Positions 15,307 through 23,360 of a stretch of 29,731 nt of DNA are shown piece by piece. Positions within the stretch are counted from its first letter, which is position 1; each line of letters opens with the position of its first letter. The notes beneath the pieces were generated by a model. It was not told the DNA's origin, ran no database searches, and was given only the letters and a program-made list of their open reading frames with translations. The DNA is from JBEKHI01 sp050012355 (GTDB lineage Bacteria; Actinomycetota; Actinomycetes; Streptosporangiales; Streptosporangiaceae), in NCBI GenBank assembly GCA_050012355.1, contig JBEKHI010000044.1:1-29731 (forward strand), in the 5' to 3' direction. A program made the translations under genes and the position numbers.

Positions 15307-15935
15307 ACGTGGAAGCCCGGCGCGCGGCGGCCGCGCCGGGGGTCGTGCTCGCGGTGACGCTCGGGCTCGCCGCCGCCTGCTGGGCAGTCGCCGCCTGGCT
15401 GATGCACGGCATGGATATGGGAGTCGCGACCCGGCCAGGGTCGTTCGGGATCTTCGCCGCCGCGTGGGTGACGATGATGGCGGCGATGATGCTGCCGGGC
15501 GCGGCCCCGGCGATCGCCCGGACAAACGGCAGGGTGCTGTTTACCGGGGCCTACCTGGCCATCTGGGCGCTGGCGGGCGTCGTCGCCTACGCGCTGGACA
15601 GGCCGCACGGGACGCTCGCGGCCGGCGCGGTGGTGATCGCGGCCGGTGCCTATGAACTGACGCCGGTCAAGCGGCACTTTCGCCAGCGCTGCCGCGAGGA
15701 GACCGGGCTTGGTTACGGGCTCTGCTGCGTCGGCTCGACCATCGGGCTGATGGCGATGCTGGTCGCGCTGGACGTGATGAGCCTGTTCTGGATGGCGATA
15801 GTCGCCGTTCTCGCCTGCGGTCAGAAGCTGCTGCCCGCGAAGGCTGCCATCGACGTCCCGCTAGCGCTGGCGCTGATCGGACTCGGGCTTTTGATCGTCC
15901 TTGAGCCCGCACTGATTCCAGGACTCACGATGTAA
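15303..15935 (+). CDS. DUF2182-family integral membrane protein
   Basis: This 210-residue protein has about six transmembrane helices and the DUF2182 signature VTMMAAMMLPGAAP in the second membrane region. It also carries the later ELTPVKRHFRQRCREE and LCCVGSTIGLMAMLVAL segments. The family is called predicted metal-binding, from its conserved Cys and Met residues; its biochemical role is not established. GTG 15303 overlaps the ArsR stop by 4 bp (GTGA) and has GGAGG at 15291-15295, 7 nt away; GTG 15300 is an alternative. It belongs to the four-gene SRPBCC operon and is followed by a DUF899 gene after 12 bp. Confidence 0.88.
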   Translation: MNVEARRAAAAPGVVLAVTLGLAAACWAVAAWLMHGMDMGVATRPGSFGIFAAAWVTMMAAMMLPGAAPAIARTNGRVLFTGAYLAIWALAGVVAYALDRPHGTLAAGAVVIAAGAYELTPVKRHFRQRCREETGLGYGLCCVGSTIGLMAMLVALDVMSLFWMAIVAVLACGQKLLPAKAAIDVPLALALIGLGLLIVLEPALIPGLTM

Positions 15936-15947
15936 GGAGACAACGCA

Positions 15948-16700
15948 ATGACCAATCACAAGACAGGTACGCGCGAGGAATGGCTCGCCGGGCGGATAGA
16001 ACTGCTCGAGGCGGAGAAGGAACTGACCCGACGGGGCGACGAGTTGTCCCGGCGACGGCAGGAGCTGCCCTGGGTCCGGGTCGACAAGGACTACCGTTTC
16101 GAGACCGGGTCGGGAACCGTGTCACTCGACGACCTGTTCGCCGGCCGCTCGCAGCTGCTCATTTACCACTTCATGTTCGGGCCCGACTACACCGCCGGCT
16201 GCCCGTCCTGCTCGGCGATCGCCGACGGATTCAACGGTTCCGCGGTCCACCTGGCCAACCACGACGTCACGCTCTCGGCGGTCTCGCGGGCACCGCTGGC
16301 CAAGCTCGACGCCTACAAGCGGCGGATGGGCTGGAGCTTCCCCTGGGCTTCCTCCTACGGCAGCGACTTCAACTTCGACTTCGGTGTGGCGCACACCAAG
16401 GAAGAGTGGGAGGCCGGTGCCGTCGCGTACAACTTCGGGGAGATTGACCTGCGGCCGCCGGCCGGCCAGCAGGATTACACCAACGCCTTCAACGAGTCGG
16501 TCGGCACCGACTGGGAAACCTACCGGCGCGAAGGACCCGGCATGAGCGCGTTCGCGCGCCAGGACGACGCGGTCTACCACACCTACTCGACGTACGGGCG
16601 CGGGCTCGACGTCTTGTGGGGCATGTACCAGTGGCTCGATCGCGCGCCGCTTGGCCGCAACGAGACCGGCATGTGGTGGCATCGGCACGACGAGTACTGA
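15948..16700 (+). CDS. DUF899-family thioredoxin-like protein
   Basis: This 250-residue protein carries the DUF899 pattern: a charged N-terminal helix (REEWLAGRIELLEAEKELTRRGDELSRRR), LPWVRVDKDY, and then the thioredoxin-fold strand LLIYHFMFGPDYTAGCPSCSAIADGF with a CPSC motif at about 85-88. The last part includes HTYSTYGRGLDVLWGMYQWLDRAP and the closing WWHRHDEY typical of the family. The CxxC suggests a redox role, but the function of DUF899 proteins is not established. ATG 15948 has AAGGAG about 7 nt upstream. It is the last gene of the SRPBCC-ArsR-DUF2182 operon. Confidence 0.9.
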   Translation: MTNHKTGTREEWLAGRIELLEAEKELTRRGDELSRRRQELPWVRVDKDYRFETGSGTVSLDDLFAGRSQLLIYHFMFGPDYTAGCPSCSAIADGFNGSAVHLANHDVTLSAVSRAPLAKLDAYKRRMGWSFPWASSYGSDFNFDFGVAHTKEEWEAGAVAYNFGEIDLRPPAGQQDYTNAFNESVGTDWETYRREGPGMSAFARQDDAVYHTYSTYGRGLDVLWGMYQWLDRAPLGRNETGMWWHRHDEY

Positions 16701-16740
16701 TCTAGCGGTCTTCCGTGCCGCTCAGGTAACGTTTCAAGGT

Positions 16741-17190
16741 GTGATCGGCGGAGATCTCGAGCACCTTGCCCGTACTGCCTATGAGGCTCACCGTGGTGCC
16801 CTGTCCGGATCCGGTCCGCCCTGGGACGAGGCTGGCGATGAGGAACAACGCGCCTGGCAGGTCGCGGTCCAGGCCGTCGCTGGCCCCGGTGACGTCACCG
16901 TCGCCGAAGGGGGTCCGACCCAGGCGCTCGTCCTGCAGGCCGACGATCAGACCCACGTCTTTCGCAACGAGTTCATCGCTGGGCGGCAAGGAAACCTGCC
17001 CATCACCGACGAACACGCCTCCAACCAGCACGCTCTCTTCCAGTCCGCCCACAACCTTTGGTACGTCGAGGACCTCGGCTCGACCAACGGGACCTGGCTC
17101 AACGGCCGTCGAATCTACGCGTCCCAGCGGCTGAGAAAGGGAGACAAGATCAGAATCGGGCGAACCGTCATCACCGTGGTCTCCACCTAG
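16741..17190 (+). CDS. FHA-domain protein with small N-terminal helical module
   Basis: From GTG 16741 this is a 149-residue protein. Residues 1-50 form a short helical module (LEHLARTAYEAHRGAL...WDEAGDEEQRAWQVAVQAV) seen at the N-terminus of varied actinobacterial signalling proteins. Residues 63-147 form an FHA domain with its phospho-threonine-binding residues: Gly81-Arg82, Ser94, His97, Asn116-Gly117 and Asn121-Gly122. FHA domains bind phosphothreonine, and the next gene encodes a Ser/Thr kinase, so this protein is probably its substrate-binding adaptor or target. The frame is open to 16651 inside the DUF899 gene. TAACGT at 16727-16732 could be a -10 giving a leaderless transcript starting at the GTG. 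Confidence 0.87.
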   Translation: MIGGDLEHLARTAYEAHRGALSGSGPPWDEAGDEEQRAWQVAVQAVAGPGDVTVAEGGPTQALVLQADDQTHVFRNEFIAGRQGNLPITDEHASNQHALFQSAHNLWYVEDLGSTNGTWLNGRRIYASQRLRKGDKIRIGRTVITVVST

Positions 17191-17219
17191 TCGCGGCCGG
17201 CCTCGTGGGTACCTGCTGA

Positions 17220-17275
17220 CCCCAGCGATGGGCCATCGATAGCGGGATATCCCCAGCGATGGGCCATCGCTGGGG
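17220..17275. repeat. 19-bp direct repeat plus 12-bp-arm palindrome between FHA and kinase genes
   Basis: CCCCAGCGATGGGCCATCG occurs at 17220-17238 and again at 17251-17269, a 31-bp period. The second copy extends into a near-perfect palindrome: CCCCAGCGATGG (17251-17262), one central G, then CCATCGCTGGGG (17264-17275). The first copy lacks the completing half. It lies in the 187-bp gap between the FHA and kinase genes. It could be a pair of regulator sites for the kinase gene or a transcription stop after the FHA gene. Confidence 0.75.
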
Positions 17276-17377
17276 TGGCGCCGTGGCCCGTTTCGCGCAA
17301 TTTGTTGACTTTGCCGGGTGCTGACGCTGTGCTAGCTCTTATTCCTGTAGGGATTGAGATCCGGGCGGGGTGAGGAG

Positions 17378-19813
17378 ATGGGCGGCAAGCGGCGTCGGCT
17401 CGACCCGGTGGGGCCGTTCGGTAATCCGGACGGGTCGAGAGCCGACATCGAGGATTTGATCAGCGAGTTCGTCGACTTCGGCGGCAATCCCGCGTATGGC
17501 CACCTCGCGACCCGTGCGAACGACTCCATGGTGCGGATCATCGTGGGGAAGCTCGGGGCTGGCAAGACGGTCTACCTGCGCCGTCTTCAGGATTTCCAGG
17601 CACATCAGGACTCCGTCTACGCCGATGTGCCGCAGCAGGGCGTGCCGAAGACCGAGGTCGTGGTGAAGGCATGCCAGTGGTTCACCGGCAGTGTTCTGGT
17701 CGAGAAGTGGATGCAGATCTGGGAGCGCGCCATCATCCGGTCGCTGGCCTCGCACCTGCTGCGCCATCCCGAGTTGCGCTGGCAGTTGCGCGACGAGCAG
17801 GCAACCGAGCTCGAACAGTCCTACTCGCGGCTGCTCGATGATGCCCGGCGGCCTCGGGCGATCTATAGCCAGGTGCGCGACATCATCAATCAGCGGCAAA
17901 CGGGCCATCAGCTGTCTACCTATCTCGACGATCCGCTCTGGGACGACCTCCAGGATCTGCTGGGCGAGATCATCCGCCAGTGCAAGCCGATCTATTTCTA
18001 TCTCGACGCGGTGGACGAGGAGTTCAGCCACGCTCCGATGTACTGGCTGAAGTGTCAGGAGGGGCTGTTCTACCAAGTCATGCGGCTGCTCCGCGACCAC
18101 CGGCTGGGTGGTCGGCTACACGTCGTTGTCTGCATCCGCGACATCGTCATGTCGTCGGTGTACCGGTCAGAACATGCGCCGCGGTACTACAACGAACCGC
18201 ACATACGCGTCCTGAACTGGGACCGCGAGTCGCTGCTCTATCTGCTCGGGCAAAAATTGGAGCGGCTGCCTTCGTCCCTGCTCATGCGCCGCGTCGCCAC
18301 CGGCCCTCCCACGATCAGCGACTGGCTCGGCGTAAACGGCCACTGGCAGGCGCCCGATGGCGACGGAACGATCGAGGGCTACCTGCTCAGCCACACAAGG
18401 CTGATCCCGCGCGACATCATCTCGCTGGGAAATGAGCTCAGCGAGGAGGTCCTGCGACAGAAGCAGGCTGGCCGTGACGGCCTGCCACCGGCGGCTCTCC
18501 AGCAGGTGGCGCAACGCTGCGCCAAGCGGTTCGGCGACTCCCAGCTCGCCCAGTGCGCCAACCAGATCTCGTCGGACCTGATGCCGCAGAACGCCGCGCT
18601 GCACGACTACTCGGAATTGTTCACCAGTACCCAGGCCTACATCAGCGGTGTGCAGGAGGACCTTCGTTCCTTTGTCCGGATGATCGGCGTCGACCGATTC
18701 TCGCGCGGGGATCTTGACGCACTGCGGGAAGTGGCGGATCTGCACTTCGATAAGGCGACGGACCTCGCCTCTGTCCTGTGGCAGAACGGGCTGCTCGGCT
18801 ATGTCGACGAGACCGGGCGGCGCCGGTTCTACTCCCTTGGCGACGTCGAAGAGTTTCACTTCCCGCCGGACGTGGGCACCTACGTGCTGCATCCGTGCCT
18901 GGTGCATGCTGTCGGGGGGATACAGCATGTGCCCGCGGACTCGCCGAGGACCGGGGACACTCGTCGGCTCCCGTCCTCTGAGCGCAACGAGCTTCCCGGG
19001 GCCAGGGCTGCTGACTACGCCGTAGGCGACGTCCTGGACGGCCGCTTCGAGATTCTCCAGCTACTGGGCCAGGGCGGCTTCTCGACGGTCTATCGGGTGC
19101 GTGATGACGTCGAAGGGGAGGAACGAGCGCTCAAGCTCTTCGACAGCGTTGCTGGGGATGAGGCGGTTCGCCGTGAGATCGGCGCCCTACGGAAGATCCA
19201 TCATCCCAACGTGGTGAAGGTCTTCTGGGCTGACAAGACCAAGGCCGGAAAGTGGTACCTCATCACCGAGTTCGTTGACGGGGAGTCGCTCGATGAGTTC
19301 GTCACCGGCAAGAGGCACCTTCGCGACCGGGAAGCGGTAGATGTCGCGCTCGACCTGCTAGACGCGCTCGTCGCCTTTCATCCCGCCGCGGCGGGAGCCG
19401 AGCAGGGATTGATCCACCGCGACATCAAGCCGCTGAACGTGATGCTCACTCGCACCGGAGCGAAGCTGCTCGATTTCAACATCGCCTCCCAGGCCGGTGC
19501 CCCCGTGCATACCCAGTCAGGCACACCGCCGTATCAGCCACCCGACGCCGAGCTCAGCCGGTGGGACGTGTCCACCGATCTGTTCGCCGTCGGGGTGTTG
19601 CTCTACCGGCTGCTTTGCAACGGCCGCCACCCGTTCCCGAATGCGATGCCCACAGCCGGTGTACCGGTGATCGACCCGAGAACGATTCGCTCGGACCTCG
19701 ATCCTGGCCTGGCGGAGTTCCTCATCAAGGCGTGCGCTCCGGGCCGGGCTGATCGGTTCGCCACGGCCGCTGAGATGCAGCGCGTCCTGCGTGACGTCCG
19801 CGCTGACCTTTGA
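17378..19813 (+). CDS. P-loop ATPase fused to a Ser/Thr protein kinase
   Basis: This 811-residue protein has two enzyme modules. Residues 50-220 form a P-loop NTPase with Walker A GKLGAGKT (Lys63) and Walker B FYLDAVDEE (Asp210, Asp213-Glu214), followed by a helical region to about 540 that resembles STAND/ORC-type ATPase extensions. Residues 555-811 are a Hanks-type kinase: Gly loop LGQGGFSTVY (564 on), Lys586 in ALKLF, and HRDIKPLN (Asp682, Lys684, Asn687). The metal-binding motif reads DFN (699-701), not DFG, and the APE position reads PPD. The kinase should still bind ATP. ATG 17378 abuts a GAGGAG and TTG 17354 is in frame, so the start is uncertain. The upstream FHA protein is a likely phosphothreonine reader. 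Upstream activation and substrates are unknown. Confidence 0.9.
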   Translation: MGGKRRRLDPVGPFGNPDGSRADIEDLISEFVDFGGNPAYGHLATRANDSMVRIIVGKLGAGKTVYLRRLQDFQAHQDSVYADVPQQGVPKTEVVVKACQWFTGSVLVEKWMQIWERAIIRSLASHLLRHPELRWQLRDEQATELEQSYSRLLDDARRPRAIYSQVRDIINQRQTGHQLSTYLDDPLWDDLQDLLGEIIRQCKPIYFYLDAVDEEFSHAPMYWLKCQEGLFYQVMRLLRDHRLGGRLHVVVCIRDIVMSSVYRSEHAPRYYNEPHIRVLNWDRESLLYLLGQKLERLPSSLLMRRVATGPPTISDWLGVNGHWQAPDGDGTIEGYLLSHTRLIPRDIISLGNELSEEVLRQKQAGRDGLPPAALQQVAQRCAKRFGDSQLAQCANQISSDLMPQNAALHDYSELFTSTQAYISGVQEDLRSFVRMIGVDRFSRGDLDALREVADLHFDKATDLASVLWQNGLLGYVDETGRRRFYSLGDVEEFHFPPDVGTYVLHPCLVHAVGGIQHVPADSPRTGDTRRLPSSERNELPGARAADYAVGDVLDGRFEILQLLGQGGFSTVYRVRDDVEGEERALKLFDSVAGDEAVRREIGALRKIHHPNVVKVFWADKTKAGKWYLITEFVDGESLDEFVTGKRHLRDREAVDVALDLLDALVAFHPAAAGAEQGLIHRDIKPLNVMLTRTGAKLLDFNIASQAGAPVHTQSGTPPYQPPDAELSRWDVSTDLFAVGVLLYRLLCNGRHPFPNAMPTAGVPVIDPRTIRSDLDPGLAEFLIKACAPGRADRFATAAEMQRVLRDVRADL

Positions 19814-19819
19814 GTAGCC

Positions 19820-19840
19820 GATCCGATCGTGGGTCGGATC
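19820..19840. terminator. Short hairpin after the kinase gene
   Basis: GATCCGA (19820-19826) pairs with TCGGATC (19834-19840) around a 7-nt loop, 6 nt past the kinase stop. The stem is only 7 bp and has no T-run, so termination is possible but weak; a regulator site for the next gene is the alternative. Confidence 0.4.
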
Positions 19841-19953
19841 ACGAGATACGTCGGCAAAGTAACAAACTGTCGCTGTATCATTACACTTGGGTGCTCAGCG
19901 GGCGGGTTCGCCTGGTCTGCGGGGTCCGGTAATGACCGGAGGGGAGAGGCAAG

Positions 19954-21087
19954 ATGGACGACATCATCGTTGTCGGGGGCCGCTGCGCTGGGGCGCCGAC
20001 CGCAATGTTGCTGGCGCGGGCTGGTTTAAAGGTCCGCCTGATCGAGCGGTCGCCCGAGCTCGGCGACACCATCTCGGGCCAGGTGATCCAGATCGCCGGC
20101 GTGGAAAGGCTCCGGGCCTGGGGCCTGCTGGATGCCGTCCTCGCCACCGGCTGTTCCCCGATCCTGCGGACCAGATACTGGGTAGACGGCCAGTCAGCCG
20201 GGATGCCGCCCGACGACAGCCCTGAGGCGCCGTCCGGGCCTTTCTTGCTCGCCCCGCGGCGCGGCGCCCTGGATCCCTTGCTGCTGGAGGGGGCAAGGCA
20301 GGCTGGCGCTGTCGTGCAGCTGGGCGTTTCCGTGCGAGGACTGCTTACCGACGGGCCCCGCGTGACCGGAGTCAGCACCGAGCACGGTGATTACCCCGCC
20401 CGCCTGGTCATCGGGGCAGACGGCCGGAATTCCCGCGTAGCAAGGCTAGTGAACGCGCCCAAGTACATCGACATGGCCACCGCTACCTACAGCTACATCG
20501 CCTTCTGGAAAGATTGTTCGGTCCCCGAAATATGTGCCTTCTGGGGCGGCGGCTACCTGACGATCCTCATCCCCACCAACGATAACCTCACGTTGGTGGG
20601 CTTTCAGGGGCCGCATACGGAATTCGTCGCGGCGCGCCGCGACCCGGCGGAGAATTACCGCAGCGTCCTCAAGTCACAGCCCGCGGTCATGGAACTCCTG
20701 GCTGGCGGCACGATCGCCGAACCCTTGCGGGGCATTGGTGACCTGCCCACATTCTTCCGCGTATCCGCCGGCCCCGGCTGGGCGCTCGCGGGCGACGCCG
20801 GGCATCACAAGGACCCGGCGATGGCCCGCGGGATCACCGACGCGTTCCGCGACGCGGAGCTGATCACCAGCGCTGTCACCGTCGGCTGGGACCATGACCT
20901 CGACAAGAAAGTCGCCGAATATCCGGCACTGCGCGACCGGTGCGCCAGGCCGCTCGCCTCCGTCAATGACTTCATAGCCAGCGGACTCAGCTCCGTCCCA
21001 GGCAACGTGCTCCTCTCGACGTACCTCGGACTGTGGCAGCTCTCGAATCTCCTAGACCCGCCCCGTGAGTGCGACGAGACAAGATAG
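19954..21087 (+). CDS. FAD-dependent oxidoreductase (monooxygenase/reductase-like)
   Basis: This 377-residue flavoprotein has an N-terminal FAD fold (IIVVGGRCAGAPTAMLLARAG), where the usual GxGxxG reads GGRCAGA, as in some halogenase/geranylgeranyl-reductase-like flavoproteins. The DG motif (LVIGADGRNSRVARL) is near 155, and the GD motif (WALAGDAGHHKDPAMARGITDAFRDAE) near 281. It should oxidise or reduce a small hydrophobic substrate using NAD(P)H. ATG 19954 has GGAGGGGAGAGG upstream. The C-terminus is short, without the thioredoxin-like domain of the first monooxygenase in this window. It appears monocistronic, with a hairpin terminator after it. No regulator sits directly beside it. Confidence 0.9.
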   Translation: MDDIIVVGGRCAGAPTAMLLARAGLKVRLIERSPELGDTISGQVIQIAGVERLRAWGLLDAVLATGCSPILRTRYWVDGQSAGMPPDDSPEAPSGPFLLAPRRGALDPLLLEGARQAGAVVQLGVSVRGLLTDGPRVTGVSTEHGDYPARLVIGADGRNSRVARLVNAPKYIDMATATYSYIAFWKDCSVPEICAFWGGGYLTILIPTNDNLTLVGFQGPHTEFVAARRDPAENYRSVLKSQPAVMELLAGGTIAEPLRGIGDLPTFFRVSAGPGWALAGDAGHHKDPAMARGITDAFRDAELITSAVTVGWDHDLDKKVAEYPALRDRCARPLASVNDFIASGLSSVPGNVLLSTYLGLWQLSNLLDPPRECDETR

Positions 21088-21096
21088 TGGAAACGT

Positions 21097-21115
21097 GCCG
21101 TCGCCGGCCGACGGC
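21097..21115 (+). terminator. Hairpin terminator after the FAD oxidoreductase
   Basis: GCCGTCG (21097-21103) pairs with CGACGGC (21109-21115) around a 5-nt loop, starting 9 nt after the stop codon and followed by TAGTTACCGTTATCTT. Shape and position fit an intrinsic terminator. Confidence 0.65.
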
Positions 21116-21259
21116 TAGTTACCGTTATCTTGCCGGCCGGTCGGCCGGTCGTCGCGGGATCCCATCGACCTTAAGAGTTTCTGATCGCCGGAAAGGTTCG
21201 GCCGGGTGCTGGCCACTTAACGGGTCATACCGACGGACGAGCGTGAGGAGCACCATCCG

Positions 21260-21838
21260 GTGTCAGCCGACAAGGACGGGTACCAACAGCGAGAACGCCG
21301 CTTCCGCCAGCTCTATGAGGAGCACTACCGTTCGATCCAGGCGTACGCGATTCGACGCGTGCACACGCTGGACGACGTGGCCGACGTCGTGGCGGAGGTT
21401 TTCACCACCGCTTGGCGACGGCTGGACGACATACCCCCGCCTCCTGCGGACCGGGTGTGGCTCTACGGGACGGCCCGGCGCACCCTGGCCGACCACTACC
21501 GCGGTGCGCGGCGCCGGACCCGGCTGATCTCTCGAGTTCAGAACGGCTACGCCGGCTCGCCGCAGACCGCCGAGTTCACGCCAGGTTTCGCCGATGACCG
21601 GCTGATCCGCGCGATGGGCCGGCTTCCCGAGGGCGAGCGCGAAACGCTCATGCTCGTCTACTGGGAGCAGCTGTCGCACGCCGAGGCGGCCCAGGTCCTC
21701 GGCTGCTCGCCAAACGCGGTCGCCATCAGGACGCACCGCGCCAAAGAGCGGCTGCGTGACGCACTCGCGTCCGCGGCGCCCGGATCTCGCGGGGCAACGG
21801 CAGGGGCCTTCGTTTCCTTCAAGACGCATGGGAGCTGA
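21260..21838 (+). CDS. ECF-type RNA polymerase sigma factor
   Basis: This 192-residue sigma factor has the region 2 pattern FRQLYEEHYRSIQAYAIRRV...DDVADVVAEVFTTAWRRLDDIP and a C-terminal region 4 (RLPEGERETLMLVYWEQLSHAEAAQVLGCSPNAVAIRTHRAKERLRDAL). It recruits RNA polymerase to alternative promoters. GTG 21260 is preceded by GAGGAG at 9-nt spacing. The next gene starts 2 bp after its stop and encodes a membrane-anchored partner, the usual arrangement for ECF factors held inactive by a membrane protein. The regulon is unknown; no clear autoregulated ECF promoter was identified upstream. Confidence 0.93.
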   Translation: MSADKDGYQQRERRFRQLYEEHYRSIQAYAIRRVHTLDDVADVVAEVFTTAWRRLDDIPPPPADRVWLYGTARRTLADHYRGARRRTRLISRVQNGYAGSPQTAEFTPGFADDRLIRAMGRLPEGERETLMLVYWEQLSHAEAAQVLGCSPNAVAIRTHRAKERLRDALASAAPGSRGATAGAFVSFKTHGS

Positions 21839-21840
21839 CC

Positions 21841-22818
21841 ATGGAAATCGACACCCTGATCACTGCGGCGGACCCCGCCCGCCGCGTTCTGCTCGACGAC
21901 CCGGGATCCGCTGAGGCGACCCGCCTGTACCAAAGGATCACCAGCACGCCGGACACCGGCCGTCACGCCACCCGGCCACGCCGTCGCCGCCGCATCATTC
22001 TTCCGGTGGTCGCGGGGGCCGCGGCGGCCGGGCTGGCCGCCGGCCTGATCATCGCGGCCCAGCCCGGCGCGCGGCCCGCTCCGGCGGTCGGCGTCGAAAA
22101 CGCGCAGCTGACGGCCCGGCAGGTTCTCGACAACGCCGCTACGGCGGCGCTGGCCCGGCCCGATGTCACCCCCCGTTCCGACCAGTTTTTCTACGTGAAG
22201 CTCAAGATCACCGGAAGCGGGTCCAGCGATGGGATCTCGCAGTACTGGCTATCCATCGATGGCGAGCGGAACGGCCTCCAAGAGGTGGGATCGTCGGGCA
22301 GCTCGGTTCAGCCGGGGTGCGTCGACGGCCGGACGAAGGTGGATACGGCTGCCAAGGGACCCGGCTACCAGGGACCGTCATCGGTGTCCTGCACGGCCAT
22401 TCCCGCCTACCTGCCGGACCTGCCGACGAGTCCGGGCGCGCTGCTCTCCTACCTGGAACGGACCCAGGGAGTCGGGCTGGGGAAGCCAGGCCTGCCCGCT
22501 AACGCCCTCATCAACTCCCTCGGCAAGGAGGTCGACGCCCTGTTCACCAGCGACTGGCTGTCGCCCGCCCAGCAGGCGGCGCTGTACCGGCTGGTCGCCC
22601 AGACGCCGGGTACGACCCTGGTCCGCCATGTGACGGACGTGGACGGCCGTCCCGGCGTGGGCGTCCAATGGATCTATCAGGGCCTCGCCACCGTGCTCAT
22701 CTTCGATGCCAAAACGTACGCGTACCTAGGGTCGACCGAGCAGGACGGCGACGGCACCGACAGCGGCGGGGCCCTGCTCAAGACGGGGGTCGTGAACCAG
22801 GTCAGCGAGCTGCCCTGA
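21841..22818 (+). CDS. CU044_5270-type membrane-anchored protein, sigma-factor partner
   Basis: This 325-residue protein has a cytoplasmic N-terminus (1-50), one transmembrane helix (about 52-72, ILPVVAGAAAAGLAAGLIIAA) and an extracytoplasmic remainder. The outer part starts ARQVLDNAATAALARPDVTPRSDQFFYVKL, the pattern of CU044_5270-type proteins usually encoded after ECF sigma factors in actinobacteria. It lacks a recognisable zinc-binding anti-sigma domain, so calling it an anti-sigma factor is inference from the 2-bp spacing and the membrane topology. ATG 21841 immediately follows the sigma gene, implying translational coupling. Confidence 0.85.
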   Translation: MEIDTLITAADPARRVLLDDPGSAEATRLYQRITSTPDTGRHATRPRRRRRIILPVVAGAAAAGLAAGLIIAAQPGARPAPAVGVENAQLTARQVLDNAATAALARPDVTPRSDQFFYVKLKITGSGSSDGISQYWLSIDGERNGLQEVGSSGSSVQPGCVDGRTKVDTAAKGPGYQGPSSVSCTAIPAYLPDLPTSPGALLSYLERTQGVGLGKPGLPANALINSLGKEVDALFTSDWLSPAQQAALYRLVAQTPGTTLVRHVTDVDGRPGVGVQWIYQGLATVLIFDAKTYAYLGSTEQDGDGTDSGGALLKTGVVNQVSELP

Positions 22819-22834
22819 CCGGCTGAGGATCGTC

Positions 22835-23332
22835 TCATACCCCGCGGGCAGGCCCGGAGCCTGCCTGCGGGGTTGCCTCTCCCACGAACCCATTGAGGCC
22901 GGTGTCGTACGCCGCGCGGTTGGCGAGCACATCGTCCATGTGCGTCTCGGCCCAGGTCTTGAGGCCGCGCATCATGTGGTGCAGCGAGAGACCGAGGTCG
23001 GTCAGCTCGTAAGAGACCGTGACGGGCACGGTCGGCATCGCGGTGCGGGTGATCAGACCGTCACGCTCCAAGGAACGCAGCGTCTGAGTCAGCATCTTGT
23101 GGCTGACTCCAGCCAGCAGGCGGGACAGCTCCGAGTAGCGCATCGACCGGGGCTCACCGGCGCAGCCGGCGCCCAGCTGATGCGAGCCGTCGCTGCCCAG
23201 CCCGGCCAGGATCAGCGTGACCCATTTGTCGGAGAGACGGTCGAGCAGCCTGCGGCTTGGACACGCCGCCAGGAAAGCGTCATAGTCCGCCTTGGTCTGT
23301 GCCCTCTGCTGGGCCGCCGTCATCGTCGCCAA
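22835..23332 (-). CDS. HxlR-family winged-helix regulator
   Basis: This 165-residue regulator has the HxlR core: CPSRRLLDRLSDKWVTLILAGL, with the near-conserved Cys that is redox- or aldehyde-sensitive in several members, then a loop insertion (GSDGSHQLGAGCAGEPRS), and the recognition HTH (MRYSELSRLLAGVSHKMLTQTLRSLERDGLITR). It controls a divergent aldo/keto reductase locus, now broken, and should bind the palindromes between the genes. The TTG start at 23332 has GGAG (plus-strand 23340-23343) at 7-nt spacing. ATG 23323 is a poorer alternative at 16 nt. Confidence 0.9.
   Translation of the reverse strand: MATMTAAQQRAQTKADYDAFLAACPSRRLLDRLSDKWVTLILAGLGSDGSHQLGAGCAGEPRSMRYSELSRLLAGVSHKMLTQTLRSLERDGLITRTAMPTVPVTVSYELTDLGLSLHHMMRGLKTWAETHMDDVLANRAAYDTGLNGFVGEATPQAGSGPARGV
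22840..22872. terminator. Hairpin terminator overlapping the HxlR gene end
   Basis: CCCCGC-G-GGCAGGC (22840-22853) pairs with GCCTGCC-T-GCGGGG (22859-22872) except for one G-T position, with a 5-nt loop. It starts 22 nt after the ECF-operon stop and is followed by TTGCCTCT. It lies inside the final codons of the minus-strand HxlR gene, so it may end transcription from the left and shape the HxlR mRNA end. Confidence 0.75.
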
Positions 23333-23360
23333 TCGACCGCTCCTTCAACCGCGGGTGCCT

